A DNA stretch of 64,000 nt from Schistocerca nitens (lineage: Eukaryota; Arthropoda; Insecta; Orthoptera; Acrididae), in assembly GCF_023898315.1 (NCBI RefSeq), contig NC_064617.1, positions 617,449,000 to 617,512,999 on the forward strand, in the 5' to 3' direction. Shown here piece after piece: positions 11,700-23,178 of the stretch; positions within the stretch are counted from its first letter, which is position 1, and each line of letters starts with the position of its first letter. Both the position numbers and the translations under genes were made by a program. The notes under the pieces are model-generated. The model saw only the letters and a list, made by a program, of their open reading frames with translations, was not told where the DNA came from and ran no database searches.

Positions 11700-12960
11700 A
11701 CATTTCATGGTTTTGTTTATTTTTCCAAGAATTTTGTCAATAATTGTATGATAATGTCCAATGTTTTTCGCTACAGTTTTAAGTGTTGCAATTTCTGATT
11801 TAATATCGTACTGACGGTGGACATTTGTATAGTCTATTAATGCAAGATAGGAAATAGGTTTCTTTCTGGCTTCTAAGACGCCAGTAGTTTTTGTGGATCA
11901 TTGTATCTGTAATTGTCGGTTTTCTGAAATGTTGAAGGTAGTGCTGGATTTTCTTTCCGCATTTCTAGATCTGGAAAATTTATTTTGTTGTTCCCTCCTG
12001 TTCTATTGTGATTGTGATGATGGGGTGTAATTCCATGAAATTTTAAAGGGCTGTATCTATTTTTGTGTCATCAGCATATCTTTGGTAGTAGTATATTTTA
12101 TTGTTCCACTCTGTGTGCTTACTGAAGAAATCGTTTTTATTTTTGGAAAATAATATATTTGCTGGAGTGCATGCAAGGTACTTTCCCATTGCAAAGCCTT
12201 TCTCTTATCTGTGGCATTCGTTGTTAAAGATAAAACAGATGCGCAACGAAGTATGTTCAAGTAGTGAGATAAATTCTTCTACTACTACTTTTCACATTCA
12301 GCTATGTCTCCAAGGTTGGTTGGTTGGTTTTTGGGGGAAGAGACCAAACAGCGAGGTCATCGGTCTCATCGGATTAGGGAAGGAAGTCGGCCGTGCCCTT
12401 TCAGAGGAACCATCCCGGCATTTGCCTGGAGCGATTTAGTATGTCTCCAAGGATGTTTTTCAATAATGTGGATAGTGTCACTGACTGGTACATTACTATA
12501 TCGATTGGTAATGTCAAATGAAAATAATTTAGAACCTCTGTGGTTTTATGTGTTTTATATGACGTAAAAGGTCTGTTGAATTTTTGATTTTATGTGGTTT
12601 GTTACAAGCATAATTTTTATTACGTATGTCATTCAGTTTCTTTTTCAGATGTAGGCACTACTACTCATGTAGTTCACTATAGGCCTGATCAATAAATTTT
12701 CATTCTGTATTTTTGGTTGTGCTTGCAATTTGGGAGCTAATGGTTTCACCATTATACACCATCGTGTTCCAGCATTGTCAAGTAAGATATCTGTATTGCT
12801 TAAAGTTTTTTAATAGGCATCTGAAATCTGTTTGTTAGGTCTCTCAATGCGTTTTATGTCGTTCTTACTAAAAAAACAGAATTTCTGGGATGTTTCAGAT
12901 CATTGTGTTCATATCTACTAAAAATGTTTGTACCTTCAAAACGATCAACGATCATCTGAT
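11700..12960 (-). pseudogene. Penelope-like reverse transcriptase, decayed, interrupted by a SINE
   Basis: Reading the minus strand downward, the order of RT motifs is recognisable across several frames. A finger region like APKLQAQPKI...IRPIVNY lies at about 12738-12670. Motif A, FSFDITNRYSNVP, is at about 12531-12488 and holds the first catalytic Asp. A motif-B segment, GFAMGKYLACTPANI, is at about 12200-12150. The YADD catalytic box lies in RYADDT at about 12085-12065. After that come FRKPTITDTMIH and INRLYK at about 11930-11800, a stretch typical of the region following the palm in Penelope-like elements. No GIY-YIG endonuclease is visible beyond 11700. At least four frameshifts and a SINE (12316-12439) break it. 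The family is inferred from motif wording; another RT of the same broad group is possible. Confidence 0.6.
12316..12439 (+). mobile_element. 3'-truncated SINE-like insertion (type E)
   Basis: Begins with TTGGTTGGTTGG and contains GGTCATCGGTCTCATCGGATTAG and CCCGGCATTTGCCTGGAGCG, a dispersed repeat that I associate with arthropod tRNA-derived SINEs. Flanked by the 13-bp direct repeat TATGTCTCCAAGG (12303-12315 and 12440-12452), which confirms insertion. The usual tRNA-like part is absent here. Confidence 0.75.
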
Positions 12961-14530
12961 TGTCAAGTGTACCTATCAATGCAATTGTATTCTCTAGGAA
13001 ATATATCTGTCCAGAAATTAACCCACAAATAAGAAATGAACAACAAGTGTTGCAGCGTTACATTTTTAGGAATAAATTTTGAAACGTTAAGTAACTATGA
13101 AAAGAAAATGGTGAAATGCCAGACAAAAGGAGAAACAAAAAGAAAGATTGACGCTACGCTAGAAATACAAATTTACTGTTCAGCTTAGAAAGCAAATAAC
13201 CAATACAAGCAAGATTTATGAATTGTTTTGATACAGTGAAAGAACAAAGTTCATAAAAATTTTACAATGGATTTCCAGAAAACAACTGTTCAAGAAATTT
13301 TAAATAACTTCATATAACTAAAGGTTTTTTATTTAATGAAATATTTAATGAAGCACGTTGCAGGAAAACACTAATTGTCTCGGCAAGTGCAATTACAACT
13401 CAGATTCAACTCGACTAACGTGCTATTTTTTAAGTTAATCACGATTGTTTACCACGGATATTTCCCAGGAACTCACCGGATGCTATCTATATATACTCAG
13501 GTTTGCCTCCTTTGTCTGTATCTAATTAGTCCTGACAGCAAACAGCTTAATGGTGGCTGTCCTTTTACAGCCAATTTGGGCGTCTTCCGCTCTCAAATCG
13601 ATCATTCGGCTGGGTCGCAGCACCGCCCTAGTATCCTTCCGAGGGAAAACCGTGGGGAGACAGTGAATTACTTTCCAGCCAGGAGAAAGGTAATTTAGTG
13701 TGCTACGTTGCAATAATCCCTTATTTACGACGTTAATACCATTAGAAGACTACCATCCAGTTCGTAAACACCTAAAAGTATCACATTATCGACATATAAG
13801 TGCTCCGCTCGCCACGTTTGGAGCGAGTTTCTTTCGTCTCCTGAGTCTTGCGTGGTCGCGAAAACGAAGCATATTATACGACTGACGACCTGAAATTAAG
13901 CCTGAAAAATGAGACGTGCTTTTACAGGAATTAGCTGTCCACTCATAGTGTGAAAGTGTAATCATCCTTTACGCTAAGAGGAGGGCGATGACCCGTCACT
14001 TAACACACCCAGCTGTTTCCTCAAGTTAACTCTCTTTCTGTTGACACAGTCCCAAAATCGTGTATTATTACACAGTGGCAAAAAAACTGACAGAAGTTCT
14101 CAGTGAGGAAATTCGGAGAAATACGATTCACCACGTCTCCTAGCAGTTCTTTTATAATGATAATCATTTATAATTCAACATTTGAGTGCATTCATTTATT
14201 TTTGGGTTGTGATAATGGTCAGTTACAGAACCTTTCAAGAAATTTGAACAGCAACTGTCAATAAAGATGTCTTATCCAAGACATGTGCTATGTAACAGAG
14301 AGAGATGGTGTGTGAGCGATTTATTGAATGCTAGATTACATGTAGACTTAAAAATGGAACGTAGCTACAAAAATTTGAATTCCTAAATTGTTAAGTGGTA
14401 ATTCAGCTCTTTACCGCCTTAGTATATTGCCATCGCCATAGGATTTTAGTCATTTATCGAAAAAAATATGATCACACTCTCTGTACCCTTAACAGGAGCG
14501 GACCAGACATGCTTAATGTACGCTAAGCAT
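12961..14530. other. No recognisable feature
   Basis: AT-rich sequence. Short frames at 13375-13698 and 13522-13713 show no motif. Part of the 12961-13300 stretch could belong to the Penelope-like relic, but I cannot show it. Confidence 0.4.
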
Positions 14531-14697
14531 ATTGTCAATGTTGTTCTTGTTGTGGTCTTCAGTCCAGAGAATGGTCTGATGCAGCTCTCCATGCTACCCT
14601 ATCCTGTGCAAGCTTCTTCATCTCCCAGTACTTACTGCAACCTACATCCTTCTGAATCTGCTTAGTGTATTCATCTCTTGGTCTCCCTCTACGATTT

Positions 14698-16026
14698 TTA
14701 CCCTCCACGCTGCCCTCCAATGCTAAATTTGTGATCCATTGATGCCTCAGAACATGTCCTACCTACCGGTACCTTCTTTTTGTGAAGTTGTGCCACAAAC
14801 TCCTCCCCAATTCTATTCAATACTTCATCATTAGTTATGTGATCTACCCATCTAATTTTCAGCAATCTTCTGTAGCACCACATTTCGAAAGCTTCTATTC
14901 TCTTCTTGTCCAAACTATTTATCGTCCAGGTTTCACTTCCATACATGGCTACACTGCATACAAATACTTTCAGAAACGACTTCCTGACATTTAAATCTGT
15001 ACTCGATGTTAACAAATTTCTCTTCTTTAGAAACGCTTTCCTAGCCATTGCCAGTCTACATTTTATATCCTCTCTACTTCGACCATCATCAGTTATTTTG
15101 CTCCCCAAACAGCAAAACTCCTTTACTACTTTAAGTGTCTCATTTCCTAATCTAATTCCCTCAGCATCACCCGAATTAATTCGACTACATTCCATTATCC
15201 TCGTTTTGCTTTTGTTGATGTTCATCTTATATTCTCCTTTCAAGACACTGTCCATACCGTTCAACTGCTCTTCCAAGTCGTTTGCTGTCTCTGATAGAAT
15301 TACAATGTCGTCGGCGAACCTCAAAGTTTTTATTTCTTCTCCATGGATTTTAATACCTAATCCGAATTTTTCTTTTGTTTCCTTTACTGCTTGCTCAATA
15401 TACAGATTGAATAACATCGGGGAGAGGCTACAACCCTGTCTCACTCCCTTCCCAACCACTGCTTCCCTTTCATGCCCCTCGACTCTTATAACTGCCATCT
15501 GGTTTCTGTACAAATTGTAAATAGCCTTTCGCTCCCTGTATTTTACCCCTGTCACGTTTAGAATTTGAAAGAGAGTATTCCAGTTAACATTGTCAAAAGC
15601 TTTCTCTAAGTCTACAAATGCTAGAAACGTAGGTTTGCCTTTCCTTAATCTTTCTTCTAAGATAAGTCGTAAGGTCAGTATTGCCTCACGTGTTCCAGTA
15701 TTTCTACGGAATCCAAACTGATCTACCCCGAGGTCGGCTTCTACCAGTTTTTCTATTCGTCTGTAATGAATTCGTGTTAGTATTTTGCAGCTGTGACGTA
15801 TTAAACTGATAGTTCGGTAATTTTCACATCTGTCAACACCTGCCTTCTTTGGTATTGGAATTATTATATTATTCTTGAAGTCTGAGGGTATTTCGCCTGT
15901 CTCATACATCTTGCTCACCAGATGGAAGAGTTTTGTCAGGACTGGCTCTCCCAAGACCGTCAGTAGTTCTAATGGAATGTTGTCTACTCCTGGGGCCTTG
16001 TTTCGTATCTCCCATTTCATCTTCAT
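14698..16026 (-). pseudogene. RTE reverse transcriptase (442 codons)
   Basis: Copies element RNA into DNA at the target site. Visible motifs: the APGVDNIPLELL finger region (residues 11-22), QFGFRRNTGTREA (103-115), motif A FVDLEKAFDNVNW with Asp139, motif B RQGCSLSPMLFN (196-207), and the catalytic FADD at 237-240. All catalytic residues are present. The carboxy end, after about residue 410, drifts into HKKKVPVGR where the sister copies read HNLTRRRDRLVGHVL, so a frameshift near 14790 removes the last 60 or so residues. The first methionine is not the native start; the native protein is a fusion with the endonuclease, as indicated by the 54-57 kb copy. Confidence 0.9.
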
Positions 16027-16144
16027 CTACATCCTTTTCCATTTCCATAATATTGTCCTCAAGTACATCGCCGTTGCGTGGACCCTCTATATACTCCTTC
16101 CACGTTTCTGCTTTCCATTCTTTGCTTAGAACTGGGTTTCCATC

Positions 16145-17155
16145 TCATCTCTTTGTGTTCATGCAAGTGGTTCTCTTATCTCCAAAGGTCTCTTTCATTT
16201 TCCTGTAGGCAGTATCTATCTTACCCCTAGTGAGATAAGCCTCTACATTCTTACATTTGTCCTCCAGCCATCCCTGCTTAGCCATTTTGCACTTCCTGTC
16301 GATCTCATTTTTGAGACGTTTGTATTCCTTTTTTCCTGCTTCATTTACTACGTTTTTGTATTGTCTCCTTTCATCAATTAGATTCAATATTTCTTCTGTT
16401 ACCCAAGGATTTCTACTAGCCCTCGTCTTTTTACCTACTTGATCCTCTGCTGCCTTCACTACTTCATCCCTCAGAGCTACCCATTCTTCTTCTACTGTAC
16501 TTCTTTCCCCCATTCGTGTCCATTGTTCCCTTATGCTCTCCCTGAGACTCTGTAGAACCTCTGGTTTAGTCAGTTTATACAGGACCCATCTCCTTAAATT
16601 CCCACCTCTTTGCAGTTTCTTCAGTTTTAATCTACAGTTCATAACCAATAGATTATGATCAGAGTCCACATCTGCCCCTGGAAATGTCTTACAATTTAAA
16701 ACCTGGTTCCTAAAGTTCTGTCTTACCATTATATAATCTATCTGATACCTTCTAGTATCTCCAGGATTGTTCCATGTATACAACCTTCTTTCATGATTCT
16801 TGAACCAAGTGTTAGCTATGATTATGTTATGCTCTCTGCAAAACTCTACCCGGCGGCTTCCTCTTTCATTTCTTAGCCCCAATCCATATTCACCTACTAT
16901 GTTTCCTTCTCTCCCTTTTCCTACTGTCGAATTCCAGTCACCTATGACTATTAAATTTTCGTCTCCCTTCACTATCTGAATAATTTCTTTTATCTCATCA
17001 TACATTTCTTCAATTTCTTCGTCATCTGCAGAGCTAGTTGGCATATAAACTTGTACTATTGTAGTAGGCAGGGGCTTCGTGTCTATCTTGGCCACTATAA
17101 TACGTTCACTATGCTGTTTGTAGTAGCTTACCCGCACTCCTATTTTTTTATTCAT
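16145..17155 (-). pseudogene. RTE apurinic/apyrimidinic-type endonuclease (336 codons)
   Basis: Nicks the target so that reverse transcription can start. The frame shows GDWNSTVGKG (72-81), IDYIMVRQNF (139-148) and DSDHNLLVMN (164-173), the Asp/Asn and SDH catalytic boxes of exonuclease-endonuclease-phosphatase folds. The amino-terminal box (WNVRSLN and SEVRW in the 54 kb copy) is lost or lies upstream behind a stop. The linker beyond residue 180 is Lys/Arg-rich and matches the copy at 55300-55780. The frame ends at 16145 before the RT. Confidence 0.88.
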
Positions 17156-17538
17156 TATTAAAGCTACTCCTGCATTACCCCTATTTGATTTTGTATTTAT
17201 AACCCTGTATTCACCTGACTAGAAGTCTTGTTCCTCCTGCCACCGAACTTCACTAATTCCCACTATGTCTAACTTTAACCTATCCATTGTCAGTGACTGA
17301 GCAAATAAGGAAAAGAAATCAGTACAGAGTCTTATTATTGAAATACATATGCCTATCTATAACCATGCGTTAAAAATGGAAATAAAATAGTAAAAGAAAT
17401 AACGAAGCATTAGCAGTTGGTAGACAGAAAATAACCGAAATGTAAAGATAACATACAGAGCAAAGGGTCTAGATCTGAGATTGTGCAACATGTGCTGTAT
17501 TGCATAGCAGTGGAATAGTACAGAATGTAGATGCGTAT

Positions 17539-17731
17539 GCCGACCGCGGTGGTCATGTGGTTCTAGGCGCTGCAGTCCGGAACCGCGGGACTGCTACGGT
17601 CGCAGGTTCGAATCCTGCCTCGGGCATGGATGTGTGTGATGTCCTTAGTTAGGTTTAAGTAGTTCTAAGTTCTAGGGGACTGATGACCTAAGCTGTTAAG
17701 TCCCATAGTGCTCAGAGCCAATTGAACCAAT
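17539..17731 (+). mobile_element. SINE type A
   Basis: Complete copy with B-box GGTTCGAATCC. Flanked by TGTAGATGCKTAT direct repeats (17526-17538 and 17732-17744, one mismatch). Confidence 0.92.
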
Positions 17732-18115
17732 TGTAGATGCTTATATTACAAGGTCACTACTGCTGACGGCTGCGACTTGTTCTGTTCATTATTTTCTCTA
17801 TCTTTTAGTAAGATTTCCACCATTTTCTGTGTGGGACATATATTTTGGTTTAAGTAGTAATAAATTGCCGAAACCACTAATGGAAATGTTATTCCCCGTA
17901 TAATTATCATACTTGTAAACCATATGTATATACATTGAAGCGCAAAAGAAACTGGTATAGGCATGCATATTCAAATACGGAGATATGTAAACAGGCAGAA
18001 TACAGCACTGCGGTCTGGCGCAGTTGTTATGTTACTGCCGCTACAGTGGTAGGTTATGAAGATTTAAGTTTGTGGTGTTATGGTCGGCGCACGAGCGATG
18101 GGACACAGCATTTCC

Positions 18116-18604
18116 GTGGTAGCGATGAAGTGGGGGTTTTCCCGTACGACCATTTCACGAGTGTACCGAGAATATCAGGATCCGGTAAAACATCAAATCT
18201 CCGACATCGCTGCGGCCGGAAAAAGGTCCTGCAAGAACGGGACCAACGATGACTGAAGAGAATCGTACAACGTGACGGAAGTGCAACCCTTCCGCAAACT
18301 GCTAAAGATATCAATGCTGGGCCATCAACAAGTGTCAGCCTGCGAACCATCGATATGGGCTTTCGTAGCCGGAGGCCCACTCGTGTACCCTTGATGACTG
18401 CACGACACGAAGCTTTACGCCTCACCTGGGCGCGTCAACACCGACATTGGGCTGTTGAAGACTGGAAACATGTTGCCTGATCGGACGAGTCTCGTTTCAA
18501 ATTGTATCGAGCGGATGAAAGCATACGGGTATGGAGGTAGCGTCATGAATACATGGAGCCTGAGTGTCAGCAGGGAACTGCTCAAGCATGTGGTGGCTTT
18601 AAAA
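18116..18604 (+). repeat. Tandem duplication unit 1
   Basis: 489-bp unit of transposase sequence. The 5 bases GTGGT occur at the start of unit 1, at the junction (18605-18609) and after unit 2 (19094-19098). Confidence 0.95.
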
Positions 18605-19093
18605 GTGGTAGCGATGAAGTGGGGGTTTTCCCGTACGACCATTTCACGAGTGTACCGAGAATATCAGGATCCGGTAAAACATCAAATCTCCGACATCGCT
18701 GCGGCCGGAAAAAGGTCCTGCAAGAACGGGACCAACGATGACTGAAGAGAATCGTACAACGTGACGGAAGTGCAACCCTTCCGCAAACTGCTAAAGATAT
18801 CAATGCTGGGCCATCAACAAGTGTCAGCCTGCGAACCATCGATATGGGCTTTCGTAGCCGGAGGCCCACTCGTGTACCCTTGATGACTGCACGACACGAA
18901 GCTTTACGCCTCACCTGGGCGCGTCAACACCGACATTGGGCTGTTGATGACTGGAAACATGTTGCCTGATCGGACGAGTCTCGTTTCAAATTGTATCGAG
19001 CGGATGAAAGCATACGGGTATGGAGGTAGCGTCATGAATACATGGAGCCTGAGTGTCAGCAGGGAACTGCTCAAGCATGTGGTGGCTTTAAAA
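18605..19093 (+). repeat. Tandem duplication unit 2
   Basis: Repeats 18116-18604. By eye I find one difference, A at 18459 against T at 18948. Confidence 0.95.
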
Positions 19094-19662
19094 GTGGTGT
19101 GTGACGTGAACAGTTGTAGTGATATGGGTCCCCTGATACGTCTAGATACGACTCTGACAGATGACACGTACGTAAGCATCCTGTCTGATCATCCATTCAT
19201 GTCCATTGAGCTTTCCGACGTACTTGGGCAGTTTCAGTAGGACAATGCGACACCCCAAACATCCACAATTGCTACAGAGTAGTCCTAGTAACACTCTTCT
19301 GAGTTTAAACACTTCCGCCGGCCTCCAGATTCCTCAGACATGAACATTATTGAGCATACCTGGATGTCTACTGTTCAGAGGAGATTTTCACCCCCTCGTA
19401 TTCTTACGGTTATGGACAGCCCTACAGGATTCATGGAGTCAGTTCCAGCCAGCACTACTTCAGACATTAGTCGACTCCATGTCACGTCGTGTGTCGGCAC
19501 TTCTGCGTGCTCGGGGGGACCCTATACATTAATAGGCAGGTGTACCAATTTCTTTGGCTCTTCAATGTACGAATATCGTCGAATACTATAACTGAAAATG
19601 ATTTTATTATTGTTGCTATGATTGTTAGTTATTTTTTCTAAAATATCACAATGTGGTTTACT

Positions 19663-19863
19663 CAAATGTTCAAATGTGTGTGAAATTTTATGGGACTTAA
19701 CAGCTAAGGTCATCAGTCCCTAAGCTTACACACTACTTTAACCTAAAGTATCCTAAGGACAAACACACACACCCATGCCAGAAGGAGGACTCGAACCTCC
19801 GCCAGGACCAGCCGCACAGTCCATGACTGCAGCGCCCTAGACCGCTCGGCTAATCCCGCACGG
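19663..19863 (-). mobile_element. SINE type C
   Basis: Head on the minus strand includes GAGGTTCGAGTCCTCC at 19785-19800. Flanked by the 14-bp direct repeat CAATGTGGTTTACT (19649-19662 and 19864-19877). Confidence 0.93.
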
Positions 19864-19877
19864 CAATGTGGTTTACT

Positions 19878-20393
19878 GTAAAATTACAAGAGCATACTTT
19901 CCTAGGTGAGCCAATCGATACATTCTTTTACGTATACGTATATCTCGTGAGAAGACCATACAGGTAAGTTAAAGAGATCCAAGCTCACACGAAAGTTTAC
20001 CAGCAGTCTTCCTTCCCCCCGAATCATTCGCGTCTAAATCAGGAAAGAATGGTAGCGACAGTTACATACAAAGCACCGTCTGCGACACACGGTCATATGT
20101 TTGCGCAGTACTGAAGTAGATGTAGATGCAGTGTGATGTATAAAAGTTTCCCAAATTCTGAGACGTGGTTTCCAGTATGCTTCTTCTTGGAGTCTGAACG
20201 CGTCATATTTGATAAAACAATAGCACTAGTTGAAACTTTGATAATACAAAGCGATCAAATATACAGGAGGAATGTGCTGAAAAGGATTCCGTCCACGGAA
20301 GGCCTACGGTCTAATCTACTTGGTGGCATACGAAGTATAGTAGATGTACGTGTTAACCACCGAGTACTCATGCAGCTGAACAGCAAAAACAGC
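19878..20393. other. No recognisable feature
   Basis: A 90-codon plus-strand frame (20133-20405) shows no motif. Nothing else recognised. Confidence 0.4.
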
Positions 20394-20535
20394 TACACTG
20401 TCTGATTTAAAGTATCCGGACACCCATATTTAATGCTGAATCGACCACAGGAGGTGGATCCGACCTGAACCCAGTGGAACATCTTTACATAGAGTTGCAA
20501 CGTAGACTCGCGGTCCATGCTAAAGGAGGGGTGGT
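20394..20535. mobile_element. Internally deleted Tc1-like remnant
   Basis: 20394-20430 reads ACTGTCTGATTTAAAGTATC followed by CGGACACCCAT, very like a terminal repeat of the Tc1 family at 27905-29297 (CTGATCAAAAGTATTCC there). It is followed directly by a plus-strand DLNPVEHLYIELQRRL segment, the region of the third catalytic Glu. The core has been lost, leaving an end joined to the carboxy terminus. Confidence 0.6.
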
Positions 20536-20589
20536 GTGTTCCAAACTCGTCATTTCTTCAGTTTTGAATACAAATCGTCAGCAATGACG

Positions 20590-22256
20590 GCCGCAAACTC
20601 AGGACATAAGAAGTCACCCTCGTTCTGCCAGCGGCCTTGTCAAAGAACGCGGAGTAGCGGCCACAAGTTCAGGGCCCTCTCTCGCCCTTGGGGTGGGAAA
20701 TTGCCCCTAAAACTGAAACAATCGTCGTTGGTCAACGGCACTCGGATGCAGAGGGCAATGGATACCACAACTCTAAAGACGTATAAACTGTATACACAGG
20801 ACACGAGGACTGTAATTAAAAAAAGTGTGATAAACCAAAAGATGCCGAGCTAGGCCCCCATTCGGATCTCTTGGAGGGGCCTGCCAAGTGGGAGGTGATT
20901 ATGAGAAAAAGACTGCGTAATCAACGAAAGGGTAACGTTCTACGAATCGGAGCGTGGAATAGCAGAAGTTTGAATTTCCTACGGAATCTAGAATATCTGA
21001 AAAGGGAAACACTAGACTAAGTCTACGTACAGTGGGGGTCAGTAAAAGGATATGGAAAGACGCCAAGTATTTCTGATCAGACGAGCAAACATGGAATAAC
21101 GAGAGTAGGATTACTTATGAATAGGAGGGTAAGAACAGAGTGTGAGTTACTGTGAACAGTTCAGTGATAGTGTTGATCTCACCAGAATCAACAGCAAACC
21201 AACACCGATAACAATATTTGAGGTGTATATACGGATGTCACGAGCAGAAGATGAAGAGATAGAGAAAATATGTGAAGCTACTGAGCAAGTAATTACTTAC
21301 GTAAGGAGAGTTGAAAATTTAATAGTCTTGTAGGATCGGAATGCGGTTATATAAGGAGGAGTACTAGGAATGAGAGAGTGAAAGACGAGAAAGATTAATT
21401 GAGTCTGAAATTAATTTCATATAGTGACAGAGAATACTCTGTTCAAGAATCAGAAAAAAAGGTATACTTGGAAAAGGCAGGGGGACACAGGTTTAGTTTT
21501 GTTATATTACATCATAGTCAGGCAGATATTCCAAAATCACGTGTTGGATTGTAAGGCGTATGCAGTAGCAGATATAGACCACAATCTGGTACTGATGAGG
21601 AGCAGGCTGACGTTTAAGAGATTAGTCAGGAGGAACTAATGCGCAAAGAAGTGAACTATAGATACTACGGTAATGAAATTAGTAGGCAGAGTAGTTGAAG
21701 TGTAATGCGTATCTCTAGAAAGAACAATCACAGAAGTTGGAGAGAAAAATGTGGGTACAAGGAAGGTACCTGCAAAGAAACCATGGGTGACAGATGGAAT
21801 ACTTCAGTTGACCGACGAAAAAAGGAAGTCCAAAAAATGTTCCGAGAAATTTCACAGCTCATGCATGCAAGTTGCTGTCAAGAATAGTATACAGAATAAT
21901 GGAAAAAAAATCTGTTAGATGGCGATCAGTTTGGTTTTAGCAAAGGGAAAGTCACCAGATAGGCAGTTATTACGTTGTTGTTGATAATGGAAGCAAGCCT
22001 GAAGCAAAACCAAGAACGTTCAAAGGTTTTGTCAACTTCTAGAAAGTGCTGGACAACGTAAAATGTTGCAAGATGTTCAGAATTATGAGAAAAGCTGGGC
22101 AAATTGTAGGGAAAGCCGGGAAATTATAATACATACGAGAATCAAGAGGGAACAATAAGAGGGGAAGATCGAGAACGAAGTGCTTGGATTAAAAAGGGTG
22201 CAAGACAAGGATGTAGTATCTCGCTCCTGCTGTTCGGTACAGAGTGGAAAACAATT
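20590..22256 (+). mobile_element. Old RTE-type retrotransposon, second family
   Basis: Plus-strand element with an untranslated leader (20590-20890, rich in CAGCGGCCTTGTC-like sequence), then a decayed endonuclease: VLRIGAWNSRSLN at 20937-20975, RVENLIVL at 21307-21330, the region TLFKNQKKRYTWKRQGDTG at 21436-21490 and a degenerate DIDHNLVLM (21569-21600, for SDHN). RT scraps follow: DQFGFSKGK near 21925-21955 and GARQGCSIS near 22197-22225. Stops are frequent. The sequence breaks off at 22256 against the 3' end of a jockey-like fragment. It is clearly different from the RTE family of 14.5, 47 and 54 kb. A 3' end of what looks like the same second family lies at 58798-59000. Confidence 0.8.
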
Positions 22257-23178
22257 CACGCATCTACATCTACATCTACATCCATACTCCGCAAGCCACC
22301 TGACGGTGTGTGGCGTACCTTGAGTACCTCTATCGGTTCTCCCTTCTATTCCAGTCTCGTATTGTTCGTAGAAAGAAGGATTGTCGGTATGCCTCTGTGT
22401 GGGTTCTAATCTCTCTGATTTTATCCTCATGGTCTCTTCGCGAGATATACGTAGGAGGGAGCACTATACTGCTTGACTCCTCGGTGAAGGTATGTTCTCG
22501 AAACTTCAACAAAAGCCCGTACCGAGCCACTGAGCGTCTCTCCTGCAGAGTCTTCCACTGGAGTTGATCTATCATCTCCGTAACGCTTTCGCGATTACTA
22601 AATGATCCTGTAACGAAGCGCGCCGCTCTCCGTTGGATCTTTTCTGTCTCTTCTATCAACCCTATATGGTACGGATCCCACACTGCGGAGCAGTATTCAA
22701 GCGTACTGTAACCTACTTCCTTTGTTTCCGGGTTGCATTTCCTTAGGATTCTTCCAATGAATCTCAGTCTGGCATCTGCTTTACCGACGATCAACTTTAT
22801 ATGATCATTCCATTTTAAATCACTCCTAATGCGTACTCCCAGATAATTTATGGAATTAACTGCTTCCAGATGCTGACCTGCTATATTGTAGCTAAACGAT
22901 AAGGGATCTTATTTCTATGTATTCGCAGCACACTACACTTGTCTACATTGAGATTCAATTGCCATTCCCTGCACCATGCGTCAATTCGATGCAGATTCTC
23001 CTGCATTTCAGTACAATTTTCCATTGTTACAACCTCTCGATACACCTCAGCATCGTCCGCAAAAAGCCTCAGTGAACTTCCGATGTCATCCAAAACTTCG
23101 CAGCGTGATTCCTCACATACTAGCAATATAAAACTGTCTTTCACAAAATTTCGTCCTGCGCATATTTCTGGCAGTAAA
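22257..23178 (-). mobile_element. Jockey-like non-LTR retrotransposon, 5'-truncated
   Basis: The 3' end lies at 22257 with a CATCTA tandem tail (four units on the plus strand). One minus-strand frame (23144-22881) has LRLFADDAEVYREV, the FADD catalytic box, followed by the thumb region WCREWQLNLNVDKC. After a frame break, a 154-codon frame (22794-22330) carries the downstream domain with GYSTLEYCSAVWDPY and RAARFVTG, typical of jockey/CR1-type elements. The 5' truncation is at about 23178, inside the motif before FADD. It abuts the fold-back element at 23179. Confidence 0.88.

Larger units (their letters stand above)
14541..17285 (-). mobile_element. RTE-type non-LTR retrotransposon, 5'-truncated
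   Basis: Minus-strand copy with a 3' end of GTGGTCTTCAGTCC on the plus strand next to a short TTGTTCTTGTTG tail. Endonuclease (17155-16145) and reverse transcriptase (16026-14698) frames are both long. The 5' end stops within the start of the endonuclease: compared with 54541-54610 the first endonuclease residues are missing. Flanks ATTGTCAATG (14531-14540) and ATTGTCAGTG (17286-17295) match at 9 of 10 bases and look like a target duplication. A deletion of about 45 bp between the endonuclease and RT parts (near 16010) puts them out of frame. Confidence 0.93.
17933..19567 (+). mobile_element. Tc1-like transposon with both terminal repeats and an internal tandem duplication
   Basis: Both ends are preserved. 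The left end reads CATTGAAGCGCAAAAGAAAC and the right end is its imperfect complement (GTTTCTTTGGCTCTTCAATG type), each next to a TA dinucleotide (17931-17932 and 19568-19569). The plus strand encodes a Tc1 transposase in broken frames: the helix-turn-helix part MKWGFSRTTISRVYREY (18127 onward and again at 18616), a DMGPLIRLDTTLT segment (19120 on) and DMNIIEHTW with the third catalytic Glu (19340 on). The 489-bp block 18116-18604 is repeated at 18605-19093. Without the repeat the element would be about 1.15 kb. Stops and the duplication make it non-functional. Confidence 0.88.

Noticed and set aside
14906..15520. 204-codon plus-strand frame opposite the RTE RT
   Set aside because: Antisense shadow of the RT reading frame; the same shadow recurs opposite each RTE copy.
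22257..22283. CATCTA tandem as a microsatellite in its own right
   Set aside because: It is the 3' tail of the jockey-like element, read on the opposite strand.
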